A stretch of DNA of 64,000 nucleotides from CAVQRC01 sp963715045 (GCA_963715045.1 CAVQRC010000002.1:1-64000), one strand, 5' to 3'; counted from the stretch's first letter, positions 1 to 10,773 are shown. The notes: generated from the letters alone by a model not told the origin. Translations and numbers: made by a program.

Positions 1-3000
1 CTGTTCCTTGTCGAAGATCATGCGTTCGGCACGCAGGTCACCGCGATCACGCGGACGTCAAGATTCTGCAGCCGCTCTTCGACCTGGAGCCGCCTGCTCC
101 GCCGGCAACCGACTTGCGAGTGCGCCGGCCAGTCTGGCCGCCGTGGTCGCGGATTCGCCGGTCCGCCGCCGGGCCGGCATGCTGCTGAGGTATCCGATCA
201 GGTTGTCGATCAGCGGACTGATCTCTGTTTTCAGGCCAGTCATCCGGAGAGATCTTCGCCAGCGTGTCGATCGCCGCGGGCCGATGGGATCCCGCGGCCA
301 CGAGTCGCGAAATCGCGTATAAAGGCCTCGGCTCCGTGGTCGGGAATCGTTGCCAACGCCCGAATTGCCGCTTCATGCAGATTCTCGCCACGTCCCACCC
401 ACAGCCGATCGCCAGGAATCGATTGCTTATCGACTTGGGGACCCTGCCATGAAGCGGACAGGCCCTGACCGCCCGTATTGTTGAAATACGTCACGGTGAT
501 TGGCTGCAACCCGGCCGCAAGCTCGACAGTGCCCGACCTCTCCTGCATCCCGTGTGGCCCGTCATTGTCGACGAGCAGCTGGTTGCTGATATACAGCCGC
601 GAACCGTCATCGGAGTTAGTGAAAAACGTGTAAGTTCCGGTTCTCGGAATCTGAATCATTCCGGAAAACCGCAGGGCATACCGCTCCGACTTAGTGCGTT
701 GCGGGACGTCGAGCGTGATCGACTCAACGATCCCGCCGGCGACCGGTTCCATTTCCTCGAGCGTTTCGCGTTTCGCGTCCGCCCCCTGCGGATCAAAGAA
801 TTCGACGCGAATCCCCGGCCGGCGGTTAGCCGTGGCGGTCGCATCACCCCGCAGTCGAGATGGCAACTCGAATACCAGCGGGGCGACTTTGACGTAGAGC
901 TCTCCACGGAGCCGAACGTCGACGTAGGGGACCGGCGGCGAGAAAGTCACGAAGGCTGTCGCGGCTCTGAGAGGCGGTCAGGAAGGCATCGTCGGGCCCG
1001 GCCGCGGCAACCCAGGCCGCAAAGGCCAGCCGACGAATCTCGGGAGAACGCCCGCGAGGCGAGTCTCTCGATCTGGATCTGCACTCGTTCCAGTTCCTGC
1101 GCGGTCGTCGCGAGAGCAGCGTCATGAATCCTGCCAGATTGGGGTCGCTTGCCCAATCGCCGATTGATCAGCCCCACCAGCAACCGCAGTTCGGAGACGC
1201 CACGCCGCCGAGCCAGCCCGGAAACGGCCCTGTCGAGTTGCTCGATTGACGCCTCCTCGCGTTCCAGGACTGCCACCTCGACGTCCTCACTCTGCTCGAA
1301 CTTGAACAAGTCATCGATGCTGGCCTGGCTCAGGATATAGGTTCTGGCGGCCGCAGGATCGGTTGCTTGCTCTGGATCACCTCCTGCACGATGGCATCGA
1401 CTTCGAGCTGGCCCTTGGCATAGGCCAGCACCGCTTCGAGTTCATCGTCCAGTTCCCGATTGGCCACTTCGAACACGACCTCGGCGGCAACGAGGCCTGT
1501 GAATTCCGCCGCCGCCTTGACCGCCTCGGCACGTACCAGCGGATTCTCATCCGCGCGCCGCCGCCAGCAACGTGGGTTCCCAGTCGTCGACCATCTCGCT
1601 CCAGTGGCCGAGCGTGCGAATTGCCGCCGCACGTGGACGCGGGGCTCGGCGGCCGTGAATACGGTCTTCAGCAACTCGAGGTTGGGGATCCGCTGTTCTT
1701 CGAACACCCACAGGCATTCCAGCAAGGCTTGCTCGACGGCCACCCGCTCGGCACCGCTCGCATTTGCCAACTGCTGCATGCAACGATTCGACGAATGCTC
1801 CGACTTCGGTAGGGACGATTTCCTCGGCTGGCCGACCGGTCAGTTCGAGCCGCGCCCGGTACCGAGTCCCGTTCTGCTTTGCGAAGAACTGCTGGCAGAC
1901 CTCCTGGATCGGCTTCCCTTTCAGTTTGGGGGGATCGAGCAGCGGCCGGCCCGGGTAGGTGACGCGGTAGATCCGGCCGTGCGGGTGGTCGCGGTTGGGG
2001 TCCCGCATGTTGTGCTGCATGTGTCCGATCAGCGTATTCTGCCAGTCGGAGACGTACAGTGCTCCGTCGCCGCCGACTTCGAGGTCGGTCGGTCGGAAGT
2101 TCGGATCGGACGACACGAGAATCGGGTCGATTTCGGTCGCCCGGATGTCGGCCCCGTTATAGTTCACTTCATGCTGCAGGACGCCGAGAAAGCCGATCGT
2201 ATTGCAGATCAGGGAATTGCCCCGTAATCGCTCCGGGAAATGGCTGCTGGAGAGAATCCCGGTCGCGGCGACGGGACGCACCCGTTTTTTGAACCACTGT
2301 TTGTTGCCGAGTCCTTTGCCGATGTTGACGTACGAGCCGGTGCCGCTCGTGCCGTCGTTGGCGAACTGATAACCCCACTGGTCGAAGACATCTCCGTGCG
2401 GGTTGGGGCCAATCGGAAAGTGGAACTCGATTTCGAACGTGCGGGGATTGAAGCGATAGACGCCGGTCTGGCCGGATCGGTAGGTGTGGGTTGGCGTCTC
2501 GAAATTCGCGACGTTGAAGATTCCCCGTGACCAGTACATCCAGCCGTCGGGCCCGATCACCATGGCATTGGCCGAGTGGTGCGTGTCGGCACTCGAGACG
2601 CCCTGCAGCATGCGTATTTTGACATCGGCCTTGTCATCGCCGTCGGTGTCTTTGAGGAACCAGATTTCCGGCAGCGCCGCGACCAGCACGCCGCCGCCCC
2701 AGAACTCGAAGCCGGTCACGCTGTTGAGTTCATCGGCGAACACGATGCACTCGTCGGCGACGCCATCGCGGTCTTCGTCCGGCAGGATCACGATCGCATC
2801 GCGGCGTGGGGCTCAGTCGGATTCCAATGCGGATAAGAAGGCCACACGGACACCCATAACCGGCTGTCGGTATCGACGGCCATCTGGACCGGATTGGCGA
2901 GCCTCGGAAACATCTCTTCCGAGGCGAACAAGTTCACCTGCATGCCGTCGTGGACGGTCATTCTCGAGATCGCTTCCTCGCCGCCGAGATAGGGAAACGC

Positions 3001-4032
3001 CCCATCTGGGAGTGGTCCTTCCTTGTTCGTCTTGACGGTCAGTTCCGGTGGGATGTTATCGTCGCGGACTTCGAGGTCTCCGCCCGCCGCGACGGCCCAC
3101 ACCCGCTGGTCGCGGTTGATCGTCATCACGTCGAAGATCTCCATCTCCCGCCGCATCACGTCGGCGTTCGACTGACCGTGCCACGCGAGTTTCGATCGCC
3201 CGCCGTAGACGTTGTAGCCGTCGACCACTCGGTACCGGCTGAACCAGTAGTAGTTCTTCTCGGCAACCGCGTCATAGAGCCGCTCGATCTCGGCGTCGGT
3301 GGGAATGCGGGTACCTGGGAACAGACGTTCGACGATGACTTTGGCGAGTGCCTTGTAGCCCTGGTCGAGCAAGTGAATTCCGTTGAGCGTGAGCGGCTCG
3401 GCCTGCTGGCGGTAGAGTTCACGAGTGGGGGTAAACAGATCGACAAAGGCAACGCCGCGATCCTGCGCACACGTCCTTGATGGCGTTCGTGTAGGCTTCG
3501 AGCTTCTGGTTGTTCGCTGTCCCGTCGGGCAAGTACGGTCGCTGGAGATTCTCGTGAGCGATCGGCGAAAACACGACCAGTTGCGGTGCACTCTTGCCGT
3601 TGTACTGCCGGGCCCGCATCCCGTTGATCATTTCGGTAAGATTCTGCTTGAACTCGGCCAGGTTTTCCTCGACCACGCAGTCGCCTCGTTGTAGCCGAAA
3701 AAACAGAACACCACGTCCGCTGCGCACTTGGTGAGCCATTGGTCGGCGTCACCGAAGTTCTCGGAGCGAGGGCGTTGGGCGACCTCGTCACCGGAGAAAC
3801 CAAGGTTGCGGAACGCTCAGCTCGTGCTGCGGGTGGAGCGCGTGGATGTACGTCTCGAGCCACGGATAGTGCTGCATCCGGTCGGCCAGCGTATTGCCGA
3901 TCGTGCGGCATGATCGCCCTGGTCGAGCTCGAGCTGCGGCACCGGCGCGGCGGACTTTCCCGGAGTTGCCGCCAGCATGGAAAAACAGAGCGTGAGAAAG
4001 CTGGCACGGAAACGCATCAAACGGTTCAGCAT
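1..4032 (-). CDS. Secreted SGNH-hydrolase / PVC-type beta-propeller / PA14 protein (3' end outside window, many frameshifts)
   Basis: The ATG at 4032 opens a signal peptide (hydrophobic FLTLCFSMLAAT). Joining reading frames gives one continuous planctomycete protein of more than 1300 residues. First comes an SGNH/GDSL-like domain (GNTLADRM, FFGYNE, NGIHLLDQGYK). Next is a dehydrogenase-type propeller (ILPDEDRDGVADE, ADTHHSANAM, DWQNTLIGHMQHN), then HEAT-like helices and a PA14/GLEYA domain near 300-950 (FFTNSDDGSRLYI). The last residues in the window (DVRVIA) resemble the start of a cupredoxin region, which in this family is often followed by a haem c domain; that part lies outside. Open pieces are 3788-4032, 3419-3739, 2788-3591, 1547-2791, 1330-1779, 947-1309, 240-950 and 47-391. 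At least ten frameshifts are needed. One is an extra base at 3810-3811. The family is clear; whether the breaks are real is not. Confidence 0.7.
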
Positions 4033-4317
4033 TGTGAAGAAAACCCGGTTCTTGGCAGGACTTATCAAAACCCTGAGTATAGGTGGGCGGGCCAGGATCG
4101 AGTAGTAGGACGCGGCGGTCGGCCGGCGACGGCAGAGTCGCTCCGCCATCGCGGCCATTCCCGGTCCCCTTGACAATTTCAGTGGTTCGAACGCCAACCG
4201 GGCTGCGACGGCCGCGACCGCCGACAGGATGGGTGTCTCGCCAGGGAAGCAACCTGCTCGGCAAAGGGGGCCCCTCCGCTTGTTAACGGCGACCTCTGCG
4301 GCAATACTCGGGTCGCC

Positions 4318-5370
4318 ATGAAAGCACTTCTGCTCACCGACTATCAACAGCTCGTGGTCACCGAGGTCCCCGACGCGACCATCGGTCCTCGCCAGATTCT
4401 CGTGCAAGTCGCTGCCTGCGGAATCTGCGGCAGCGACATCCACGGCTATGACGGCAGCAGTGGCCGCCGGATCCCCCCTCTCGTGATGGGCCACGAAGCG
4501 GCCGGTGTCGTTGCTGAGATCGGTCCCAACGTCACCCGGTTCGCACCCGGCGATCGCGTGACGTTCGACTCGACCGTCTCGCGCGGCGATTGTTTCTCTA
4601 CTGCCGCCGCGGACAACTCAACCTCTGCGATCGCCGCACGGTCCTCGGCGTCTCCTGCGGCGAGTATCGCCAACACGGTGCGTTCGCCGAGTACGTTGCC
4701 GTCCCGGAACACATCTGTTACCCCGTACCAGCCGAGTTCCCGCTGCAGCATGCGGCCATGATCGAACCGGTGTCCGTGGCCGTGCACGCCGTCAATCGAA
4801 CTCCGATCACACTGGGCGACACGGCCGTGGTTGTCGGCAGCGGACTGATCGGTCTGCTGGTGATTCAGGCTGCCCGGCTTGCCGGTTGCACCTCGGTGAT
4901 CGCTGTCGACCTCGATAAGCAGCGCCTCGAGCTCGCCCGCCGGCTCGGTGCCGACGTCACACTGGACGCCGGCAAGGTCGACGTTCCCGCGGAGATCCGC
5001 CGACTGACCGACGGCCGGGGCGCCGCGGTCGTCTTTGAAGTCGTGGGCGCGGCGACCACCGTCCACACGGCTATCGAATCGGCCCGCAAAGGGGGCACCG
5101 TGACGCTCGTTGGCAATCTGGTCCCCCGCGTGGAAGTACCGCTCCAGGCAATCGTCACCCGCGAGCTGAATGTCCTCGGAACCTGTGCGTCCAATGGCGA
5201 GTATCCGGCCTGTATCGATCTGCTGACCACCAAGGCGATTCAAGTCGAGCCCACTGATCACGGCCCGGGCCCCACTCGAGGACGGACCAGGCTGGTTCGC
5301 CCGGCTGTACCAGGGGGAGCCCGGCGCGATGAAGGTCTTGCTCGAACCGACCCGCAGCGAGGGATCATGA
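4318..5370 (+). CDS. Zinc-dependent alcohol/polyol dehydrogenase (MDR family), two frameshifts
   Basis: An NAD(P)-dependent medium-chain dehydrogenase of the sorbitol/galactitol-phosphate dehydrogenase type, probably cytosolic. The N-terminal part shows the catalytic zinc site (CGICGSDIHG, then GHEAAGVV). The Rossmann fold has VVVGSGLIGLL followed by an acidic VDLDKQR strand end. The lobe for structural zinc reads RGDCFYCRRGQLNLC, so the first of the usual four cysteines is Arg here. Two breaks divide it. An extra two bases lie in the TTTCTCTAC stretch at 4594-4599, and an extra C lies in CCC at 5250-5252. Together they add three bases, so the frame is restored and the protein ends at the TGA at 5368-5370. 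That stop overlaps the ATG of the next gene by ATGA, which argues for one operon. The substrate cannot be told from the sequence. Confidence 0.85.
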
Positions 5371-6461
5371 AATACGATGTCGATCTGGCCGCCTGTCGCG
5401 GCCGCCAGCGGCGATTGCTGGAAGAGCTCGAAAGTCAGGGCCTTCAGCGGGCGATCCTTACCCAGCCGAGAAGCGTCCAGTGGCTCACCGGTGCTTACGT
5501 CGGCCCAATGTTTGAGATGGCGGCCGCGATCGAGGCCACCGGCCACGTAACACTGGCGATCCCCGAGCACGCCACAGAGTGTTCCGTGGCGGCCGACGAA
5601 GTCGTCGCCTATGAGGCCCAGAGTCTCGCCACGCTTCGCGACGACATGGTCGAGAAGTGCACTGCCGCCGTAGCGGCTGCCCTCAGCGGCACGACGACTC
5701 GCACGGGCAGCGAATTTGGTCGGCTCAGTCAATTCGCCCGACTTGCCTGGGATACCGAGTGGCGCGATCTGACCGCGACCATCCACACGCTTCGCCGACG
5801 CAAGGATGCCGACGAACTACGCATGCTGGCCCGTGCCAATGAGGCGAATCGAGCGATGTACGAGGCGGCCCAGGCCAACATCGAGCCGGGAATCAACGAG
5901 CTCGATCTCTACCGAATCCTGCAATCGGTCGCGGTGCAGACCCTGGGCGAACCGCTCACTGACTTCGGACAGGATTTTCAATGCTGTTCGAGCGGAGGAC
6001 CACCGCGTGATCGCGTGGCGAACGCCGGGGAGCTGTACATCCTCGACCTGGGCGTCGGCTTCCGCGGGTATTCGTCCGATAACGCCCGGACGTTTGCGGT
6101 CAGCGGCGAGCGCGACGCCCCGCAGCAGCGAGCCTGGGAAGTGCTTACGGCGGTCTTCGCCGAGGTCGAATCCACGGTACGGCCCGGAGTGAGCTGTCGC
6201 GGTCTCTACGATCGGGCTGTGGAAATGCTCGCTGCCTGCAGCCCCTGGTCGTTCGGCCATCATCTTGGTCACGGTGTCGGTCTGGCCCCTCATGAAATGC
6301 CGCATTTGAATCCCAACTGGGACGAGTACTTCGAAGCAGGCGACTTTTTTACCGTCGAACCGGGCCTGTACCACGACGACCTTCGCTACGGCCTGCGTCT
6401 GGAGCAGAATTACCTCGTCACCGAACAAGGCGTCGAGCTCCTGACGCCGTGGCCTCTGTAG
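5367..6461 (+). CDS. M24 family metallopeptidase (Xaa-Pro aminopeptidase-like)
   Basis: 364 residues, starting at the ATG that overlaps the upstream dehydrogenase stop. The N-terminal half is the creatinase/prolidase N domain. The C-terminal pita-bread domain carries the dinuclear metal ligands: two Asp in DLGVGFRGYSSDNARTF, His in HHLGHGVGLAPHEMP, Glu in FFTVEPGLY and Glu in LRLEQNYLV. All five ligand positions are present, so an active cytosolic peptidase or related hydrolase such as creatinase is likely. There is no signal peptide. Translational coupling with the dehydrogenase and the FAD oxidase downstream suggests a small catabolic operon for an amine, amino acid or polyol, but this is inference. 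Confidence 0.88.
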   Translation: MKYDVDLAACRGRQRRLLEELESQGLQRAILTQPRSVQWLTGAYVGPMFEMAAAIEATGHVTLAIPEHATECSVAADEVVAYEAQSLATLRDDMVEKCTAAVAAALSGTTTRTGSEFGRLSQFARLAWDTEWRDLTATIHTLRRRKDADELRMLARANEANRAMYEAAQANIEPGINELDLYRILQSVAVQTLGEPLTDFGQDFQCCSSGGPPRDRVANAGELYILDLGVGFRGYSSDNARTFAVSGERDAPQQRAWEVLTAVFAEVESTVRPGVSCRGLYDRAVEMLAACSPWSFGHHLGHGVGLAPHEMPHLNPNWDEYFEAGDFFTVEPGLYHDDLRYGLRLEQNYLVTEQGVELLTPWPL

Positions 6462-6469
6462 CCTGCGAA

Positions 6470-6651
6470 CCACGAAATACACGAAATACACGAAAGACGG
6501 GTTCGTTACGACGGTCAGCCCGAAATCTGAAGGGCGCGAATCCTTTTATCTGCGGTCCTCGATTCGTCACTCCCGTGTGTTTCGTTCGTTTCGTTCGTTT
6601 CGTTCGTTTCGTTCGTTTCGTTTCTTTTCGTGTATTTCGTGTATTTCGTGG
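6470..6651. repeat. Perfect 26-bp inverted repeat around a 9-bp tandem repeat
   Basis: The left arm at 6470-6495 and the right arm at 6626-6651 are exact reverse complements over 26 bases. Each arm is itself made of a 9-base unit (ACGAAATAC). Just before the right arm, 6579-6623 holds five copies of GTTTCGTTC, the last with one mismatch. The element fills the gap between the M24 peptidase stop (6461) and the FAD oxidase start (6675). Transcribed, it could form a stem enclosing about 130 nt. Confidence 0.9.
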
Positions 6652-6674
6652 TTCTCAGTGTGCAAGGCCAGGAG

Positions 6675-7874
6675 ATGAGTCAACCGGTTGTCGTGATTGT
6701 GGGAGCCGGAGTGACCGGCCTGAGTGCTGCTTATCACCTGGCACGCAGGAAACACGCCCGGGTGACCGTTCTGGAGCAGGGCGTGGTCGGCGACGGCTCC
6801 AGCACGCGGGCGGCAGGCATCATCACCGGGCTGTTGTGGAACAGGACCGCGGTCGAGGCCCGGACCCGCTGCCTGGAGTTGTTTCGGCAGTTGTCACGCG
6901 ACCTCGAAGGCTACACTTTCCACGACGTCGGAACGCTGAATATCTACACGCCCGAGTCGTGGCAGCCGCACGAGCGGATGTTGCCGCTTTACGACGAGCT
7001 GAACGTACCGTACGAGGTCCTGACGGCGGCTGAAATTCGGCAGCGTTGGCCGGACCTCGTGGTTCGCGAAGGCGACCTTGGTCTGCTCGATCCTCGGGCC
7101 GGCTACAGCGAGCCCGATGAGTACATCCCCGCGATTGCTCGTGAAGCATGTCGGTTGGGCGTCGAGTTGCAGGAGCATACGACCGTTACCGACCTGATAG
7201 TTCGGGACGACCGTATCGCCGGGGTTCGTACCAGTAATGGTGATGTCGCCGCCGACGCCGTCGTCATCGCGACGCACGCGTGGACGAACCTGATCCTGAA
7301 CCGGGTCGGCGCGGCGATTCCGACCAAGAACTTCGTCCACCAACGCTATGTCACTTCGCCGTGGTCCCATACCCCGCGGGTGCCCGCGGTGAATGCCGAC
7401 CCGTACCGCGGCTACGCGCGGCCGGCGAAAGGCAACCGTTTGCTCGTCGGCATCGAGACGGCGGACCGCCAGGAACATCGCGTGACCTCACCTTCGTTTC
7501 GGATGCACGAATTGACCGCCGACCACGCCAAACTCCGGCGGCAGCTCGAGATCGACTTCACACCGTTGATCCCGGGCCTGGCCGGATCGCGCTGGGAGTC
7601 CGAAAGAACCGGCCTGATCTGCTTCTCGCTTGATAACGAACCGATTCTCGGACCGCTCGACGAAGTTGCCGGCCTGTACCTCGGGGGGAGCTTTCACTCC
7701 GGCGGCTTCGCCTACAATCCGGTCGCCGGCGAGTTGCTGGCAGAGTATGTCTCCGGCGGACCGCTCAGCGTCGACGCTGCGGCTTTTCTTCCCTCACGCT
7801 TTCACCGCGAAGAGACCGACACCTGGCTTGCGACGGAAGTCTCCCAGTCGGCTGCCGCCCGCCGCAGACACTAG
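6675..7874 (+). CDS. FAD-dependent oxidoreductase (DAO / sarcosine oxidase-like)
   Basis: 399 residues. The ATG at 6675 begins a classic FAD-binding strand-turn-helix (VVIVGAGVTGLSAAYHLA) and an acidic strand end (VTVLEQ), so this start is well supported. The middle region contains ATHAW, and the C-terminal region has LGGSFHSGGFAYNPVAGELLAEYV, which matches the second FAD contact of the glycine/D-amino acid oxidase family. It probably oxidises a secondary or primary amine in the cytosol. No signal peptide is present. The inverted-repeat element lies directly upstream, so it may have its own regulated expression or be read through from the peptidase gene. The reading frame is intact. Confidence 0.85.
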   Translation: MSQPVVVIVGAGVTGLSAAYHLARRKHARVTVLEQGVVGDGSSTRAAGIITGLLWNRTAVEARTRCLELFRQLSRDLEGYTFHDVGTLNIYTPESWQPHERMLPLYDELNVPYEVLTAAEIRQRWPDLVVREGDLGLLDPRAGYSEPDEYIPAIAREACRLGVELQEHTTVTDLIVRDDRIAGVRTSNGDVAADAVVIATHAWTNLILNRVGAAIPTKNFVHQRYVTSPWSHTPRVPAVNADPYRGYARPAKGNRLLVGIETADRQEHRVTSPSFRMHELTADHAKLRRQLEIDFTPLIPGLAGSRWESERTGLICFSLDNEPILGPLDEVAGLYLGGSFHSGGFAYNPVAGELLAEYVSGGPLSVDAAAFLPSRFHREETDTWLATEVSQSAAARRRH

Positions 7875-7908
7875 AGGGCGAATCCGCACCCGCTTTACGG
7901 CAGAGATT

Positions 7909-9696
7909 ATGACGACACCACATCCCAGTCCAAAACCTGGAATGGGAGCAAATCCGCAGAGCGGCTCGTGTTCGTTTCGCGTCTGGGCGCCATATGCCGA
8001 TGCCGTTGCTGTCGCAGGTACGTTTAACGATTGGTCGCCCACCGCCCATCCACTGGCCCGCGAGGATCACGGCTATTGGTCCCGCGAAGTCTCTACAGCC
8101 CGAATCGGCGATGAGTACAAATACGTCATCCCTCACGGCAACGAAGTGCTTTGGAGGAACGATCCTTACGCGCGCGAGACGACCAACTCGAACGGCAACA
8201 GCGTGATCGCCGACCCCCGTTTCGACTGGGGTGATGAGCATGAATACCACACCCCAGCGTGGCACGAGATGGTGATCTATGAGCTGCACATCGGCACGTT
8301 CAACGATCAGCCGGGCGGCCCGGGCGGCAATTTCGAGTCTGCCATCCAGAAGCTCGACTATCTGGCCGATATTGTCTCCGTCAACGCGGTGCTCCTCATG
8401 CCCCCGTACGACTATCCGGGGGCGTCGAGCTGGGGATACAACCCGGCCCATATCTTCGCGATTGAACGCGATTATGGCGGTCCCCAGGCACTGCGGAAGT
8501 TCGTTCGTGCCGCCCACGAGCGGGGTATCGCCGTCATCTTCGACGTCGTCTACAACCACTTCGGACCTGATGACTTGAGTCTGTGGAGATTTGACGGCTG
8601 GAGCCAGGAGAGCCACCCAGGCGGCATCTACTTCTACGACAATCAACGCCGCCACACACCCTGGGGGCCTCGTCCGGACTACGGCCGGGGCGAGGTCCGC
8701 CAGTTCATCCGCGACAATGCGCCTTACTGGCTTCATGAATTCCGAGCGGACGGTCTCCGTTTCGACGCCACGGCCTACATCCGCGGCTACGATGGCGGAG
8801 AACTTCCCGATGGCTGGGGATTGCTGCAATGGATTAACGATGAGATCGACGATCGGATGCCGTGGAAGATCTCGATTGCGGAAGACCTTCGCGACAACGC
8901 GTGGGTCACCAAGCCAACCAGCGTCGGTGGTGCCGGATTCGACACCCAATGGGATAGCCGCTTTGTGCATCCCGTGCGACGCGCGGTAATCACCCAATAC
9001 GACGCCCACCGCGACATCAACGCAGTCCGAAACGCCATCGCCCACCGCTACAACGATGACCCGCTGCAGCGCGTGATCTATACCGAGTCGCACGATGAAG
9101 TGGCCAACGGCCAGAGCCGTGTACCCGAAGAGATCTGGCCCGGCAACGCGGCCAGCTGGTATTCCAAAAAACGCTCCACCCTGGCAGCGGCGATCACGAT
9201 GACCTCGCCCGGCGTGCCACTGATCTTCCAAGGCCAGGAGTTCCTGGAAGACCGTTGGTTCCACGATGACGACCCCATCGAGTGGTGGCGGAAAGACGTG
9301 TTCGCCGGAATTGTCCAACTCCATGGCGACTTGATTCGCTTGCGACGTAACTGGTACGACAACACGCGAGGGCTGCGTGGCCGACACGTCAACGTGCACC
9401 ACGCCAACAACTGGGATAAGGTCCTGGCGTACCACCGCTGGGACCAGGGCGGGCCCGGCGACGACGTCGTCGTCGTTGCGAATTTCTCCCACCGCACGTT
9501 CTACGACTACCGGGTGGGCATTCCTCGCAGTGGCCTGTGGAACTTGCGGCTCAACACCGACGCGGCTGTCTACGACCGCGATTTCGCCACTTGCGATGTA
9601 TTCGATGCGAAGTCCGACGACCGGGGCCACGACGGCATGCCCCACTCGATGACCGTGAACTTGCCGCCGTACGCCGTATTGATTTACTCGCAATAA
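7909..9696 (+). CDS. GH13 alpha-glucan branching enzyme-like protein with CBM48
   Basis: 595 residues from the ATG at 7909; the frame stays open further upstream but there it overlaps the FAD oxidase gene. Residues about 20-100 form a CBM48/early-set domain (FRVWAPYADAVAVAGTFNDW). The catalytic barrel follows, with region I FDVVYNHFG, the nucleophile Asp in DGLRFDAT, the acid/base Glu in ISIAEDL and the third acid in TESHDE. A C-terminal beta domain closes the protein (VVVVANFSHR). These are the marks of GlgB-type 1,4-alpha-glucan branching enzymes and close relatives such as malto-oligosyltrehalose hydrolase. It is shorter than typical GlgB (about 630-730 residues), so the exact reaction is open. 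It begins 35 bases after the oxidase gene in the same direction. The frame is intact. Confidence 0.88.
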   Translation: MTTPHPSPKPGMGANPQSGSCSFRVWAPYADAVAVAGTFNDWSPTAHPLAREDHGYWSREVSTARIGDEYKYVIPHGNEVLWRNDPYARETTNSNGNSVIADPRFDWGDEHEYHTPAWHEMVIYELHIGTFNDQPGGPGGNFESAIQKLDYLADIVSVNAVLLMPPYDYPGASSWGYNPAHIFAIERDYGGPQALRKFVRAAHERGIAVIFDVVYNHFGPDDLSLWRFDGWSQESHPGGIYFYDNQRRHTPWGPRPDYGRGEVRQFIRDNAPYWLHEFRADGLRFDATAYIRGYDGGELPDGWGLLQWINDEIDDRMPWKISIAEDLRDNAWVTKPTSVGGAGFDTQWDSRFVHPVRRAVITQYDAHRDINAVRNAIAHRYNDDPLQRVIYTESHDEVANGQSRVPEEIWPGNAASWYSKKRSTLAAAITMTSPGVPLIFQGQEFLEDRWFHDDDPIEWWRKDVFAGIVQLHGDLIRLRRNWYDNTRGLRGRHVNVHHANNWDKVLAYHRWDQGGPGDDVVVVANFSHRTFYDYRVGIPRSGLWNLRLNTDAAVYDRDFATCDVFDAKSDDRGHDGMPHSMTVNLPPYAVLIYSQ

Positions 9697-9894
9697 CCTC
9701 GGCGTTCGCCCGGCATCGCCCGCTCAGCCGACGTTTCGGGGAGCCATCTCCCAAGGGGGCCAGAAGAGGCCGGGACCCCTCGGATTGAATTCACGCGGTC
9801 TTGTCCCCCTGCCCCCGATCGCCTAAAACTCAGGGCAACGCTGGCTTGCTCGGATGGTGTTTATGGGAGTGTAGCCGAGCAGCCACTAAGAACT

Positions 9895-9968
9895 CGGGCC
9901 GTGGCGCAGTTTGGTAGCGCGTTTGACTGGGGGTCAAAAGGTCGCTGGTTCGAATCCAGTCGGCCCGA
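9895..9968 (+). tRNA. tRNA-Pro (anticodon GGG)
   Basis: A 74-nt cloverleaf. The acceptor arm CGGGCCG pairs with CGGCCCG, followed by discriminator A. The anticodon stem TTTGA/TCAAA encloses the loop CTGGGGG with anticodon GGG, and the T-arm has GGTTCGAATCC. The 3' CCA is not encoded. Confidence 0.95.
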
Positions 9969-10011
9969 CTGAGGTGAAGCTCATAGAGCACAACGACTTA
10001 CGGCATTCCCC

Positions 10012-10039
10012 GAGGCCTCGTCCCGAGGCCTCTTTCTTT
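10012..10039 (+). terminator. Rho-independent terminator after tRNA-Pro
   Basis: A 9-bp perfect stem (GAGGCCTCG / CGAGGCCTC) with a three-base loop is followed by TTTCTTTG. It lies 44 bases past the tRNA end and faces the tRNA direction. Confidence 0.8.
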
Positions 10040-10374
10040 GTCGGGGCGTCAGCGAATCGAGGTACTGATCGGCGGTTCGGTCTCGCTCTTAAGGTGCTGG
10101 ATTCCGATTGCAAAGAGGTCGATTTGATACCTCTTCCCGGGGAGTCTGGGTAATATGACCCGACAAGCGAGACCTCTCCGAATTCGATCGCCAATGACGT
10201 CGCCAACAACACCCTGAATTGCGGGTGGCGCAGTTTTCGGATTCGTGGATGCTGCACGCGCTGTGAGATGCTACCCATCAGGCGGTAGTGCAATTCTCCT
10301 CGACGCACAGGTTTTCAACTGTCGATGCCGTCATTGAAAAGAGCTAGATTGTCCGCAGTTGCAATACGGCGATT
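10040..10374. other. Intergenic stretch without a supported gene
   Basis: No coding frame with a credible start or family resemblance was found on either strand. A frame on the minus strand across this region and the tRNA ends in the residues typical of a translated tRNA and is rejected. Confidence 0.5.
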
Positions 10375-10773
10375 ATGAAGTGCGTACGGATTCGCTTCAG
10401 CTTGCTAGCGCTATTCGTGACTATCCTGCTGTGCAGCATAGTGCTGACGCTTTTGTCTCCCGGACTTGCCTTTCTTTTGGCTGCACTCGCACCGATGTAC
10501 CTCATAGGACGCTTCCACTGCAGTGGGTGCGTTGCGAGCGTCGTGCTCGGCTGGGGCGTCATCCACATCTCGAACGTCACTGCGCCGAGGAGTGATCCTG
10601 TCGATGGAGTCTTTACTGGATTGTGGGTTGTGTGCGGCCCCATCGTGATGACGCTGTACTGCCTGTGTCTCTTTGTAGGGATACATTTGGCCGTTGAATT
10701 GACGAGGGTCGTTCACAGTAAGTCGGGGCAACCACTGAACGAGCCGGCGCAGGCAGACCGCGATCCTGAGTAG
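10375..10773 (+). CDS. Small membrane protein of unknown function
   Basis: 132 residues with no recognised family. The first 45 residues hold two closely spaced hydrophobic segments (LLALFVTILLCSIVLTLL and GLAFLLAALAPMYLIG). Another one or two lie at about 52-65 and 82-105 (CGPIVMTLYCLCLFVGIHL). The tail is short and polar and probably cytosolic. It is a plausible inner-membrane protein with three or four spans. It stands alone between the tRNA terminator and the GH116-like gene. No ribosome binding site stands out. It could be a chance frame, but the hydrophobic pattern argues against that. Confidence 0.5.
   Translation: MKCVRIRFSLLALFVTILLCSIVLTLLSPGLAFLLAALAPMYLIGRFHCSGCVASVVLGWGVIHISNVTAPRSDPVDGVFTGLWVVCGPIVMTLYCLCLFVGIHLAVELTRVVHSKSGQPLNEPAQADRDPE

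Noticed and set aside
7765..9693. 642-codon open frame antisense to the GH13 gene
   Set aside because: Shadow of a gene whose catalytic motifs are all on the plus strand.
9934..10308. Minus-strand frame of 124 codons ending in the tRNA-Pro
   Set aside because: Its last residues (GPTGFEPATF) are the known product of reading through a tRNA gene; no family features.
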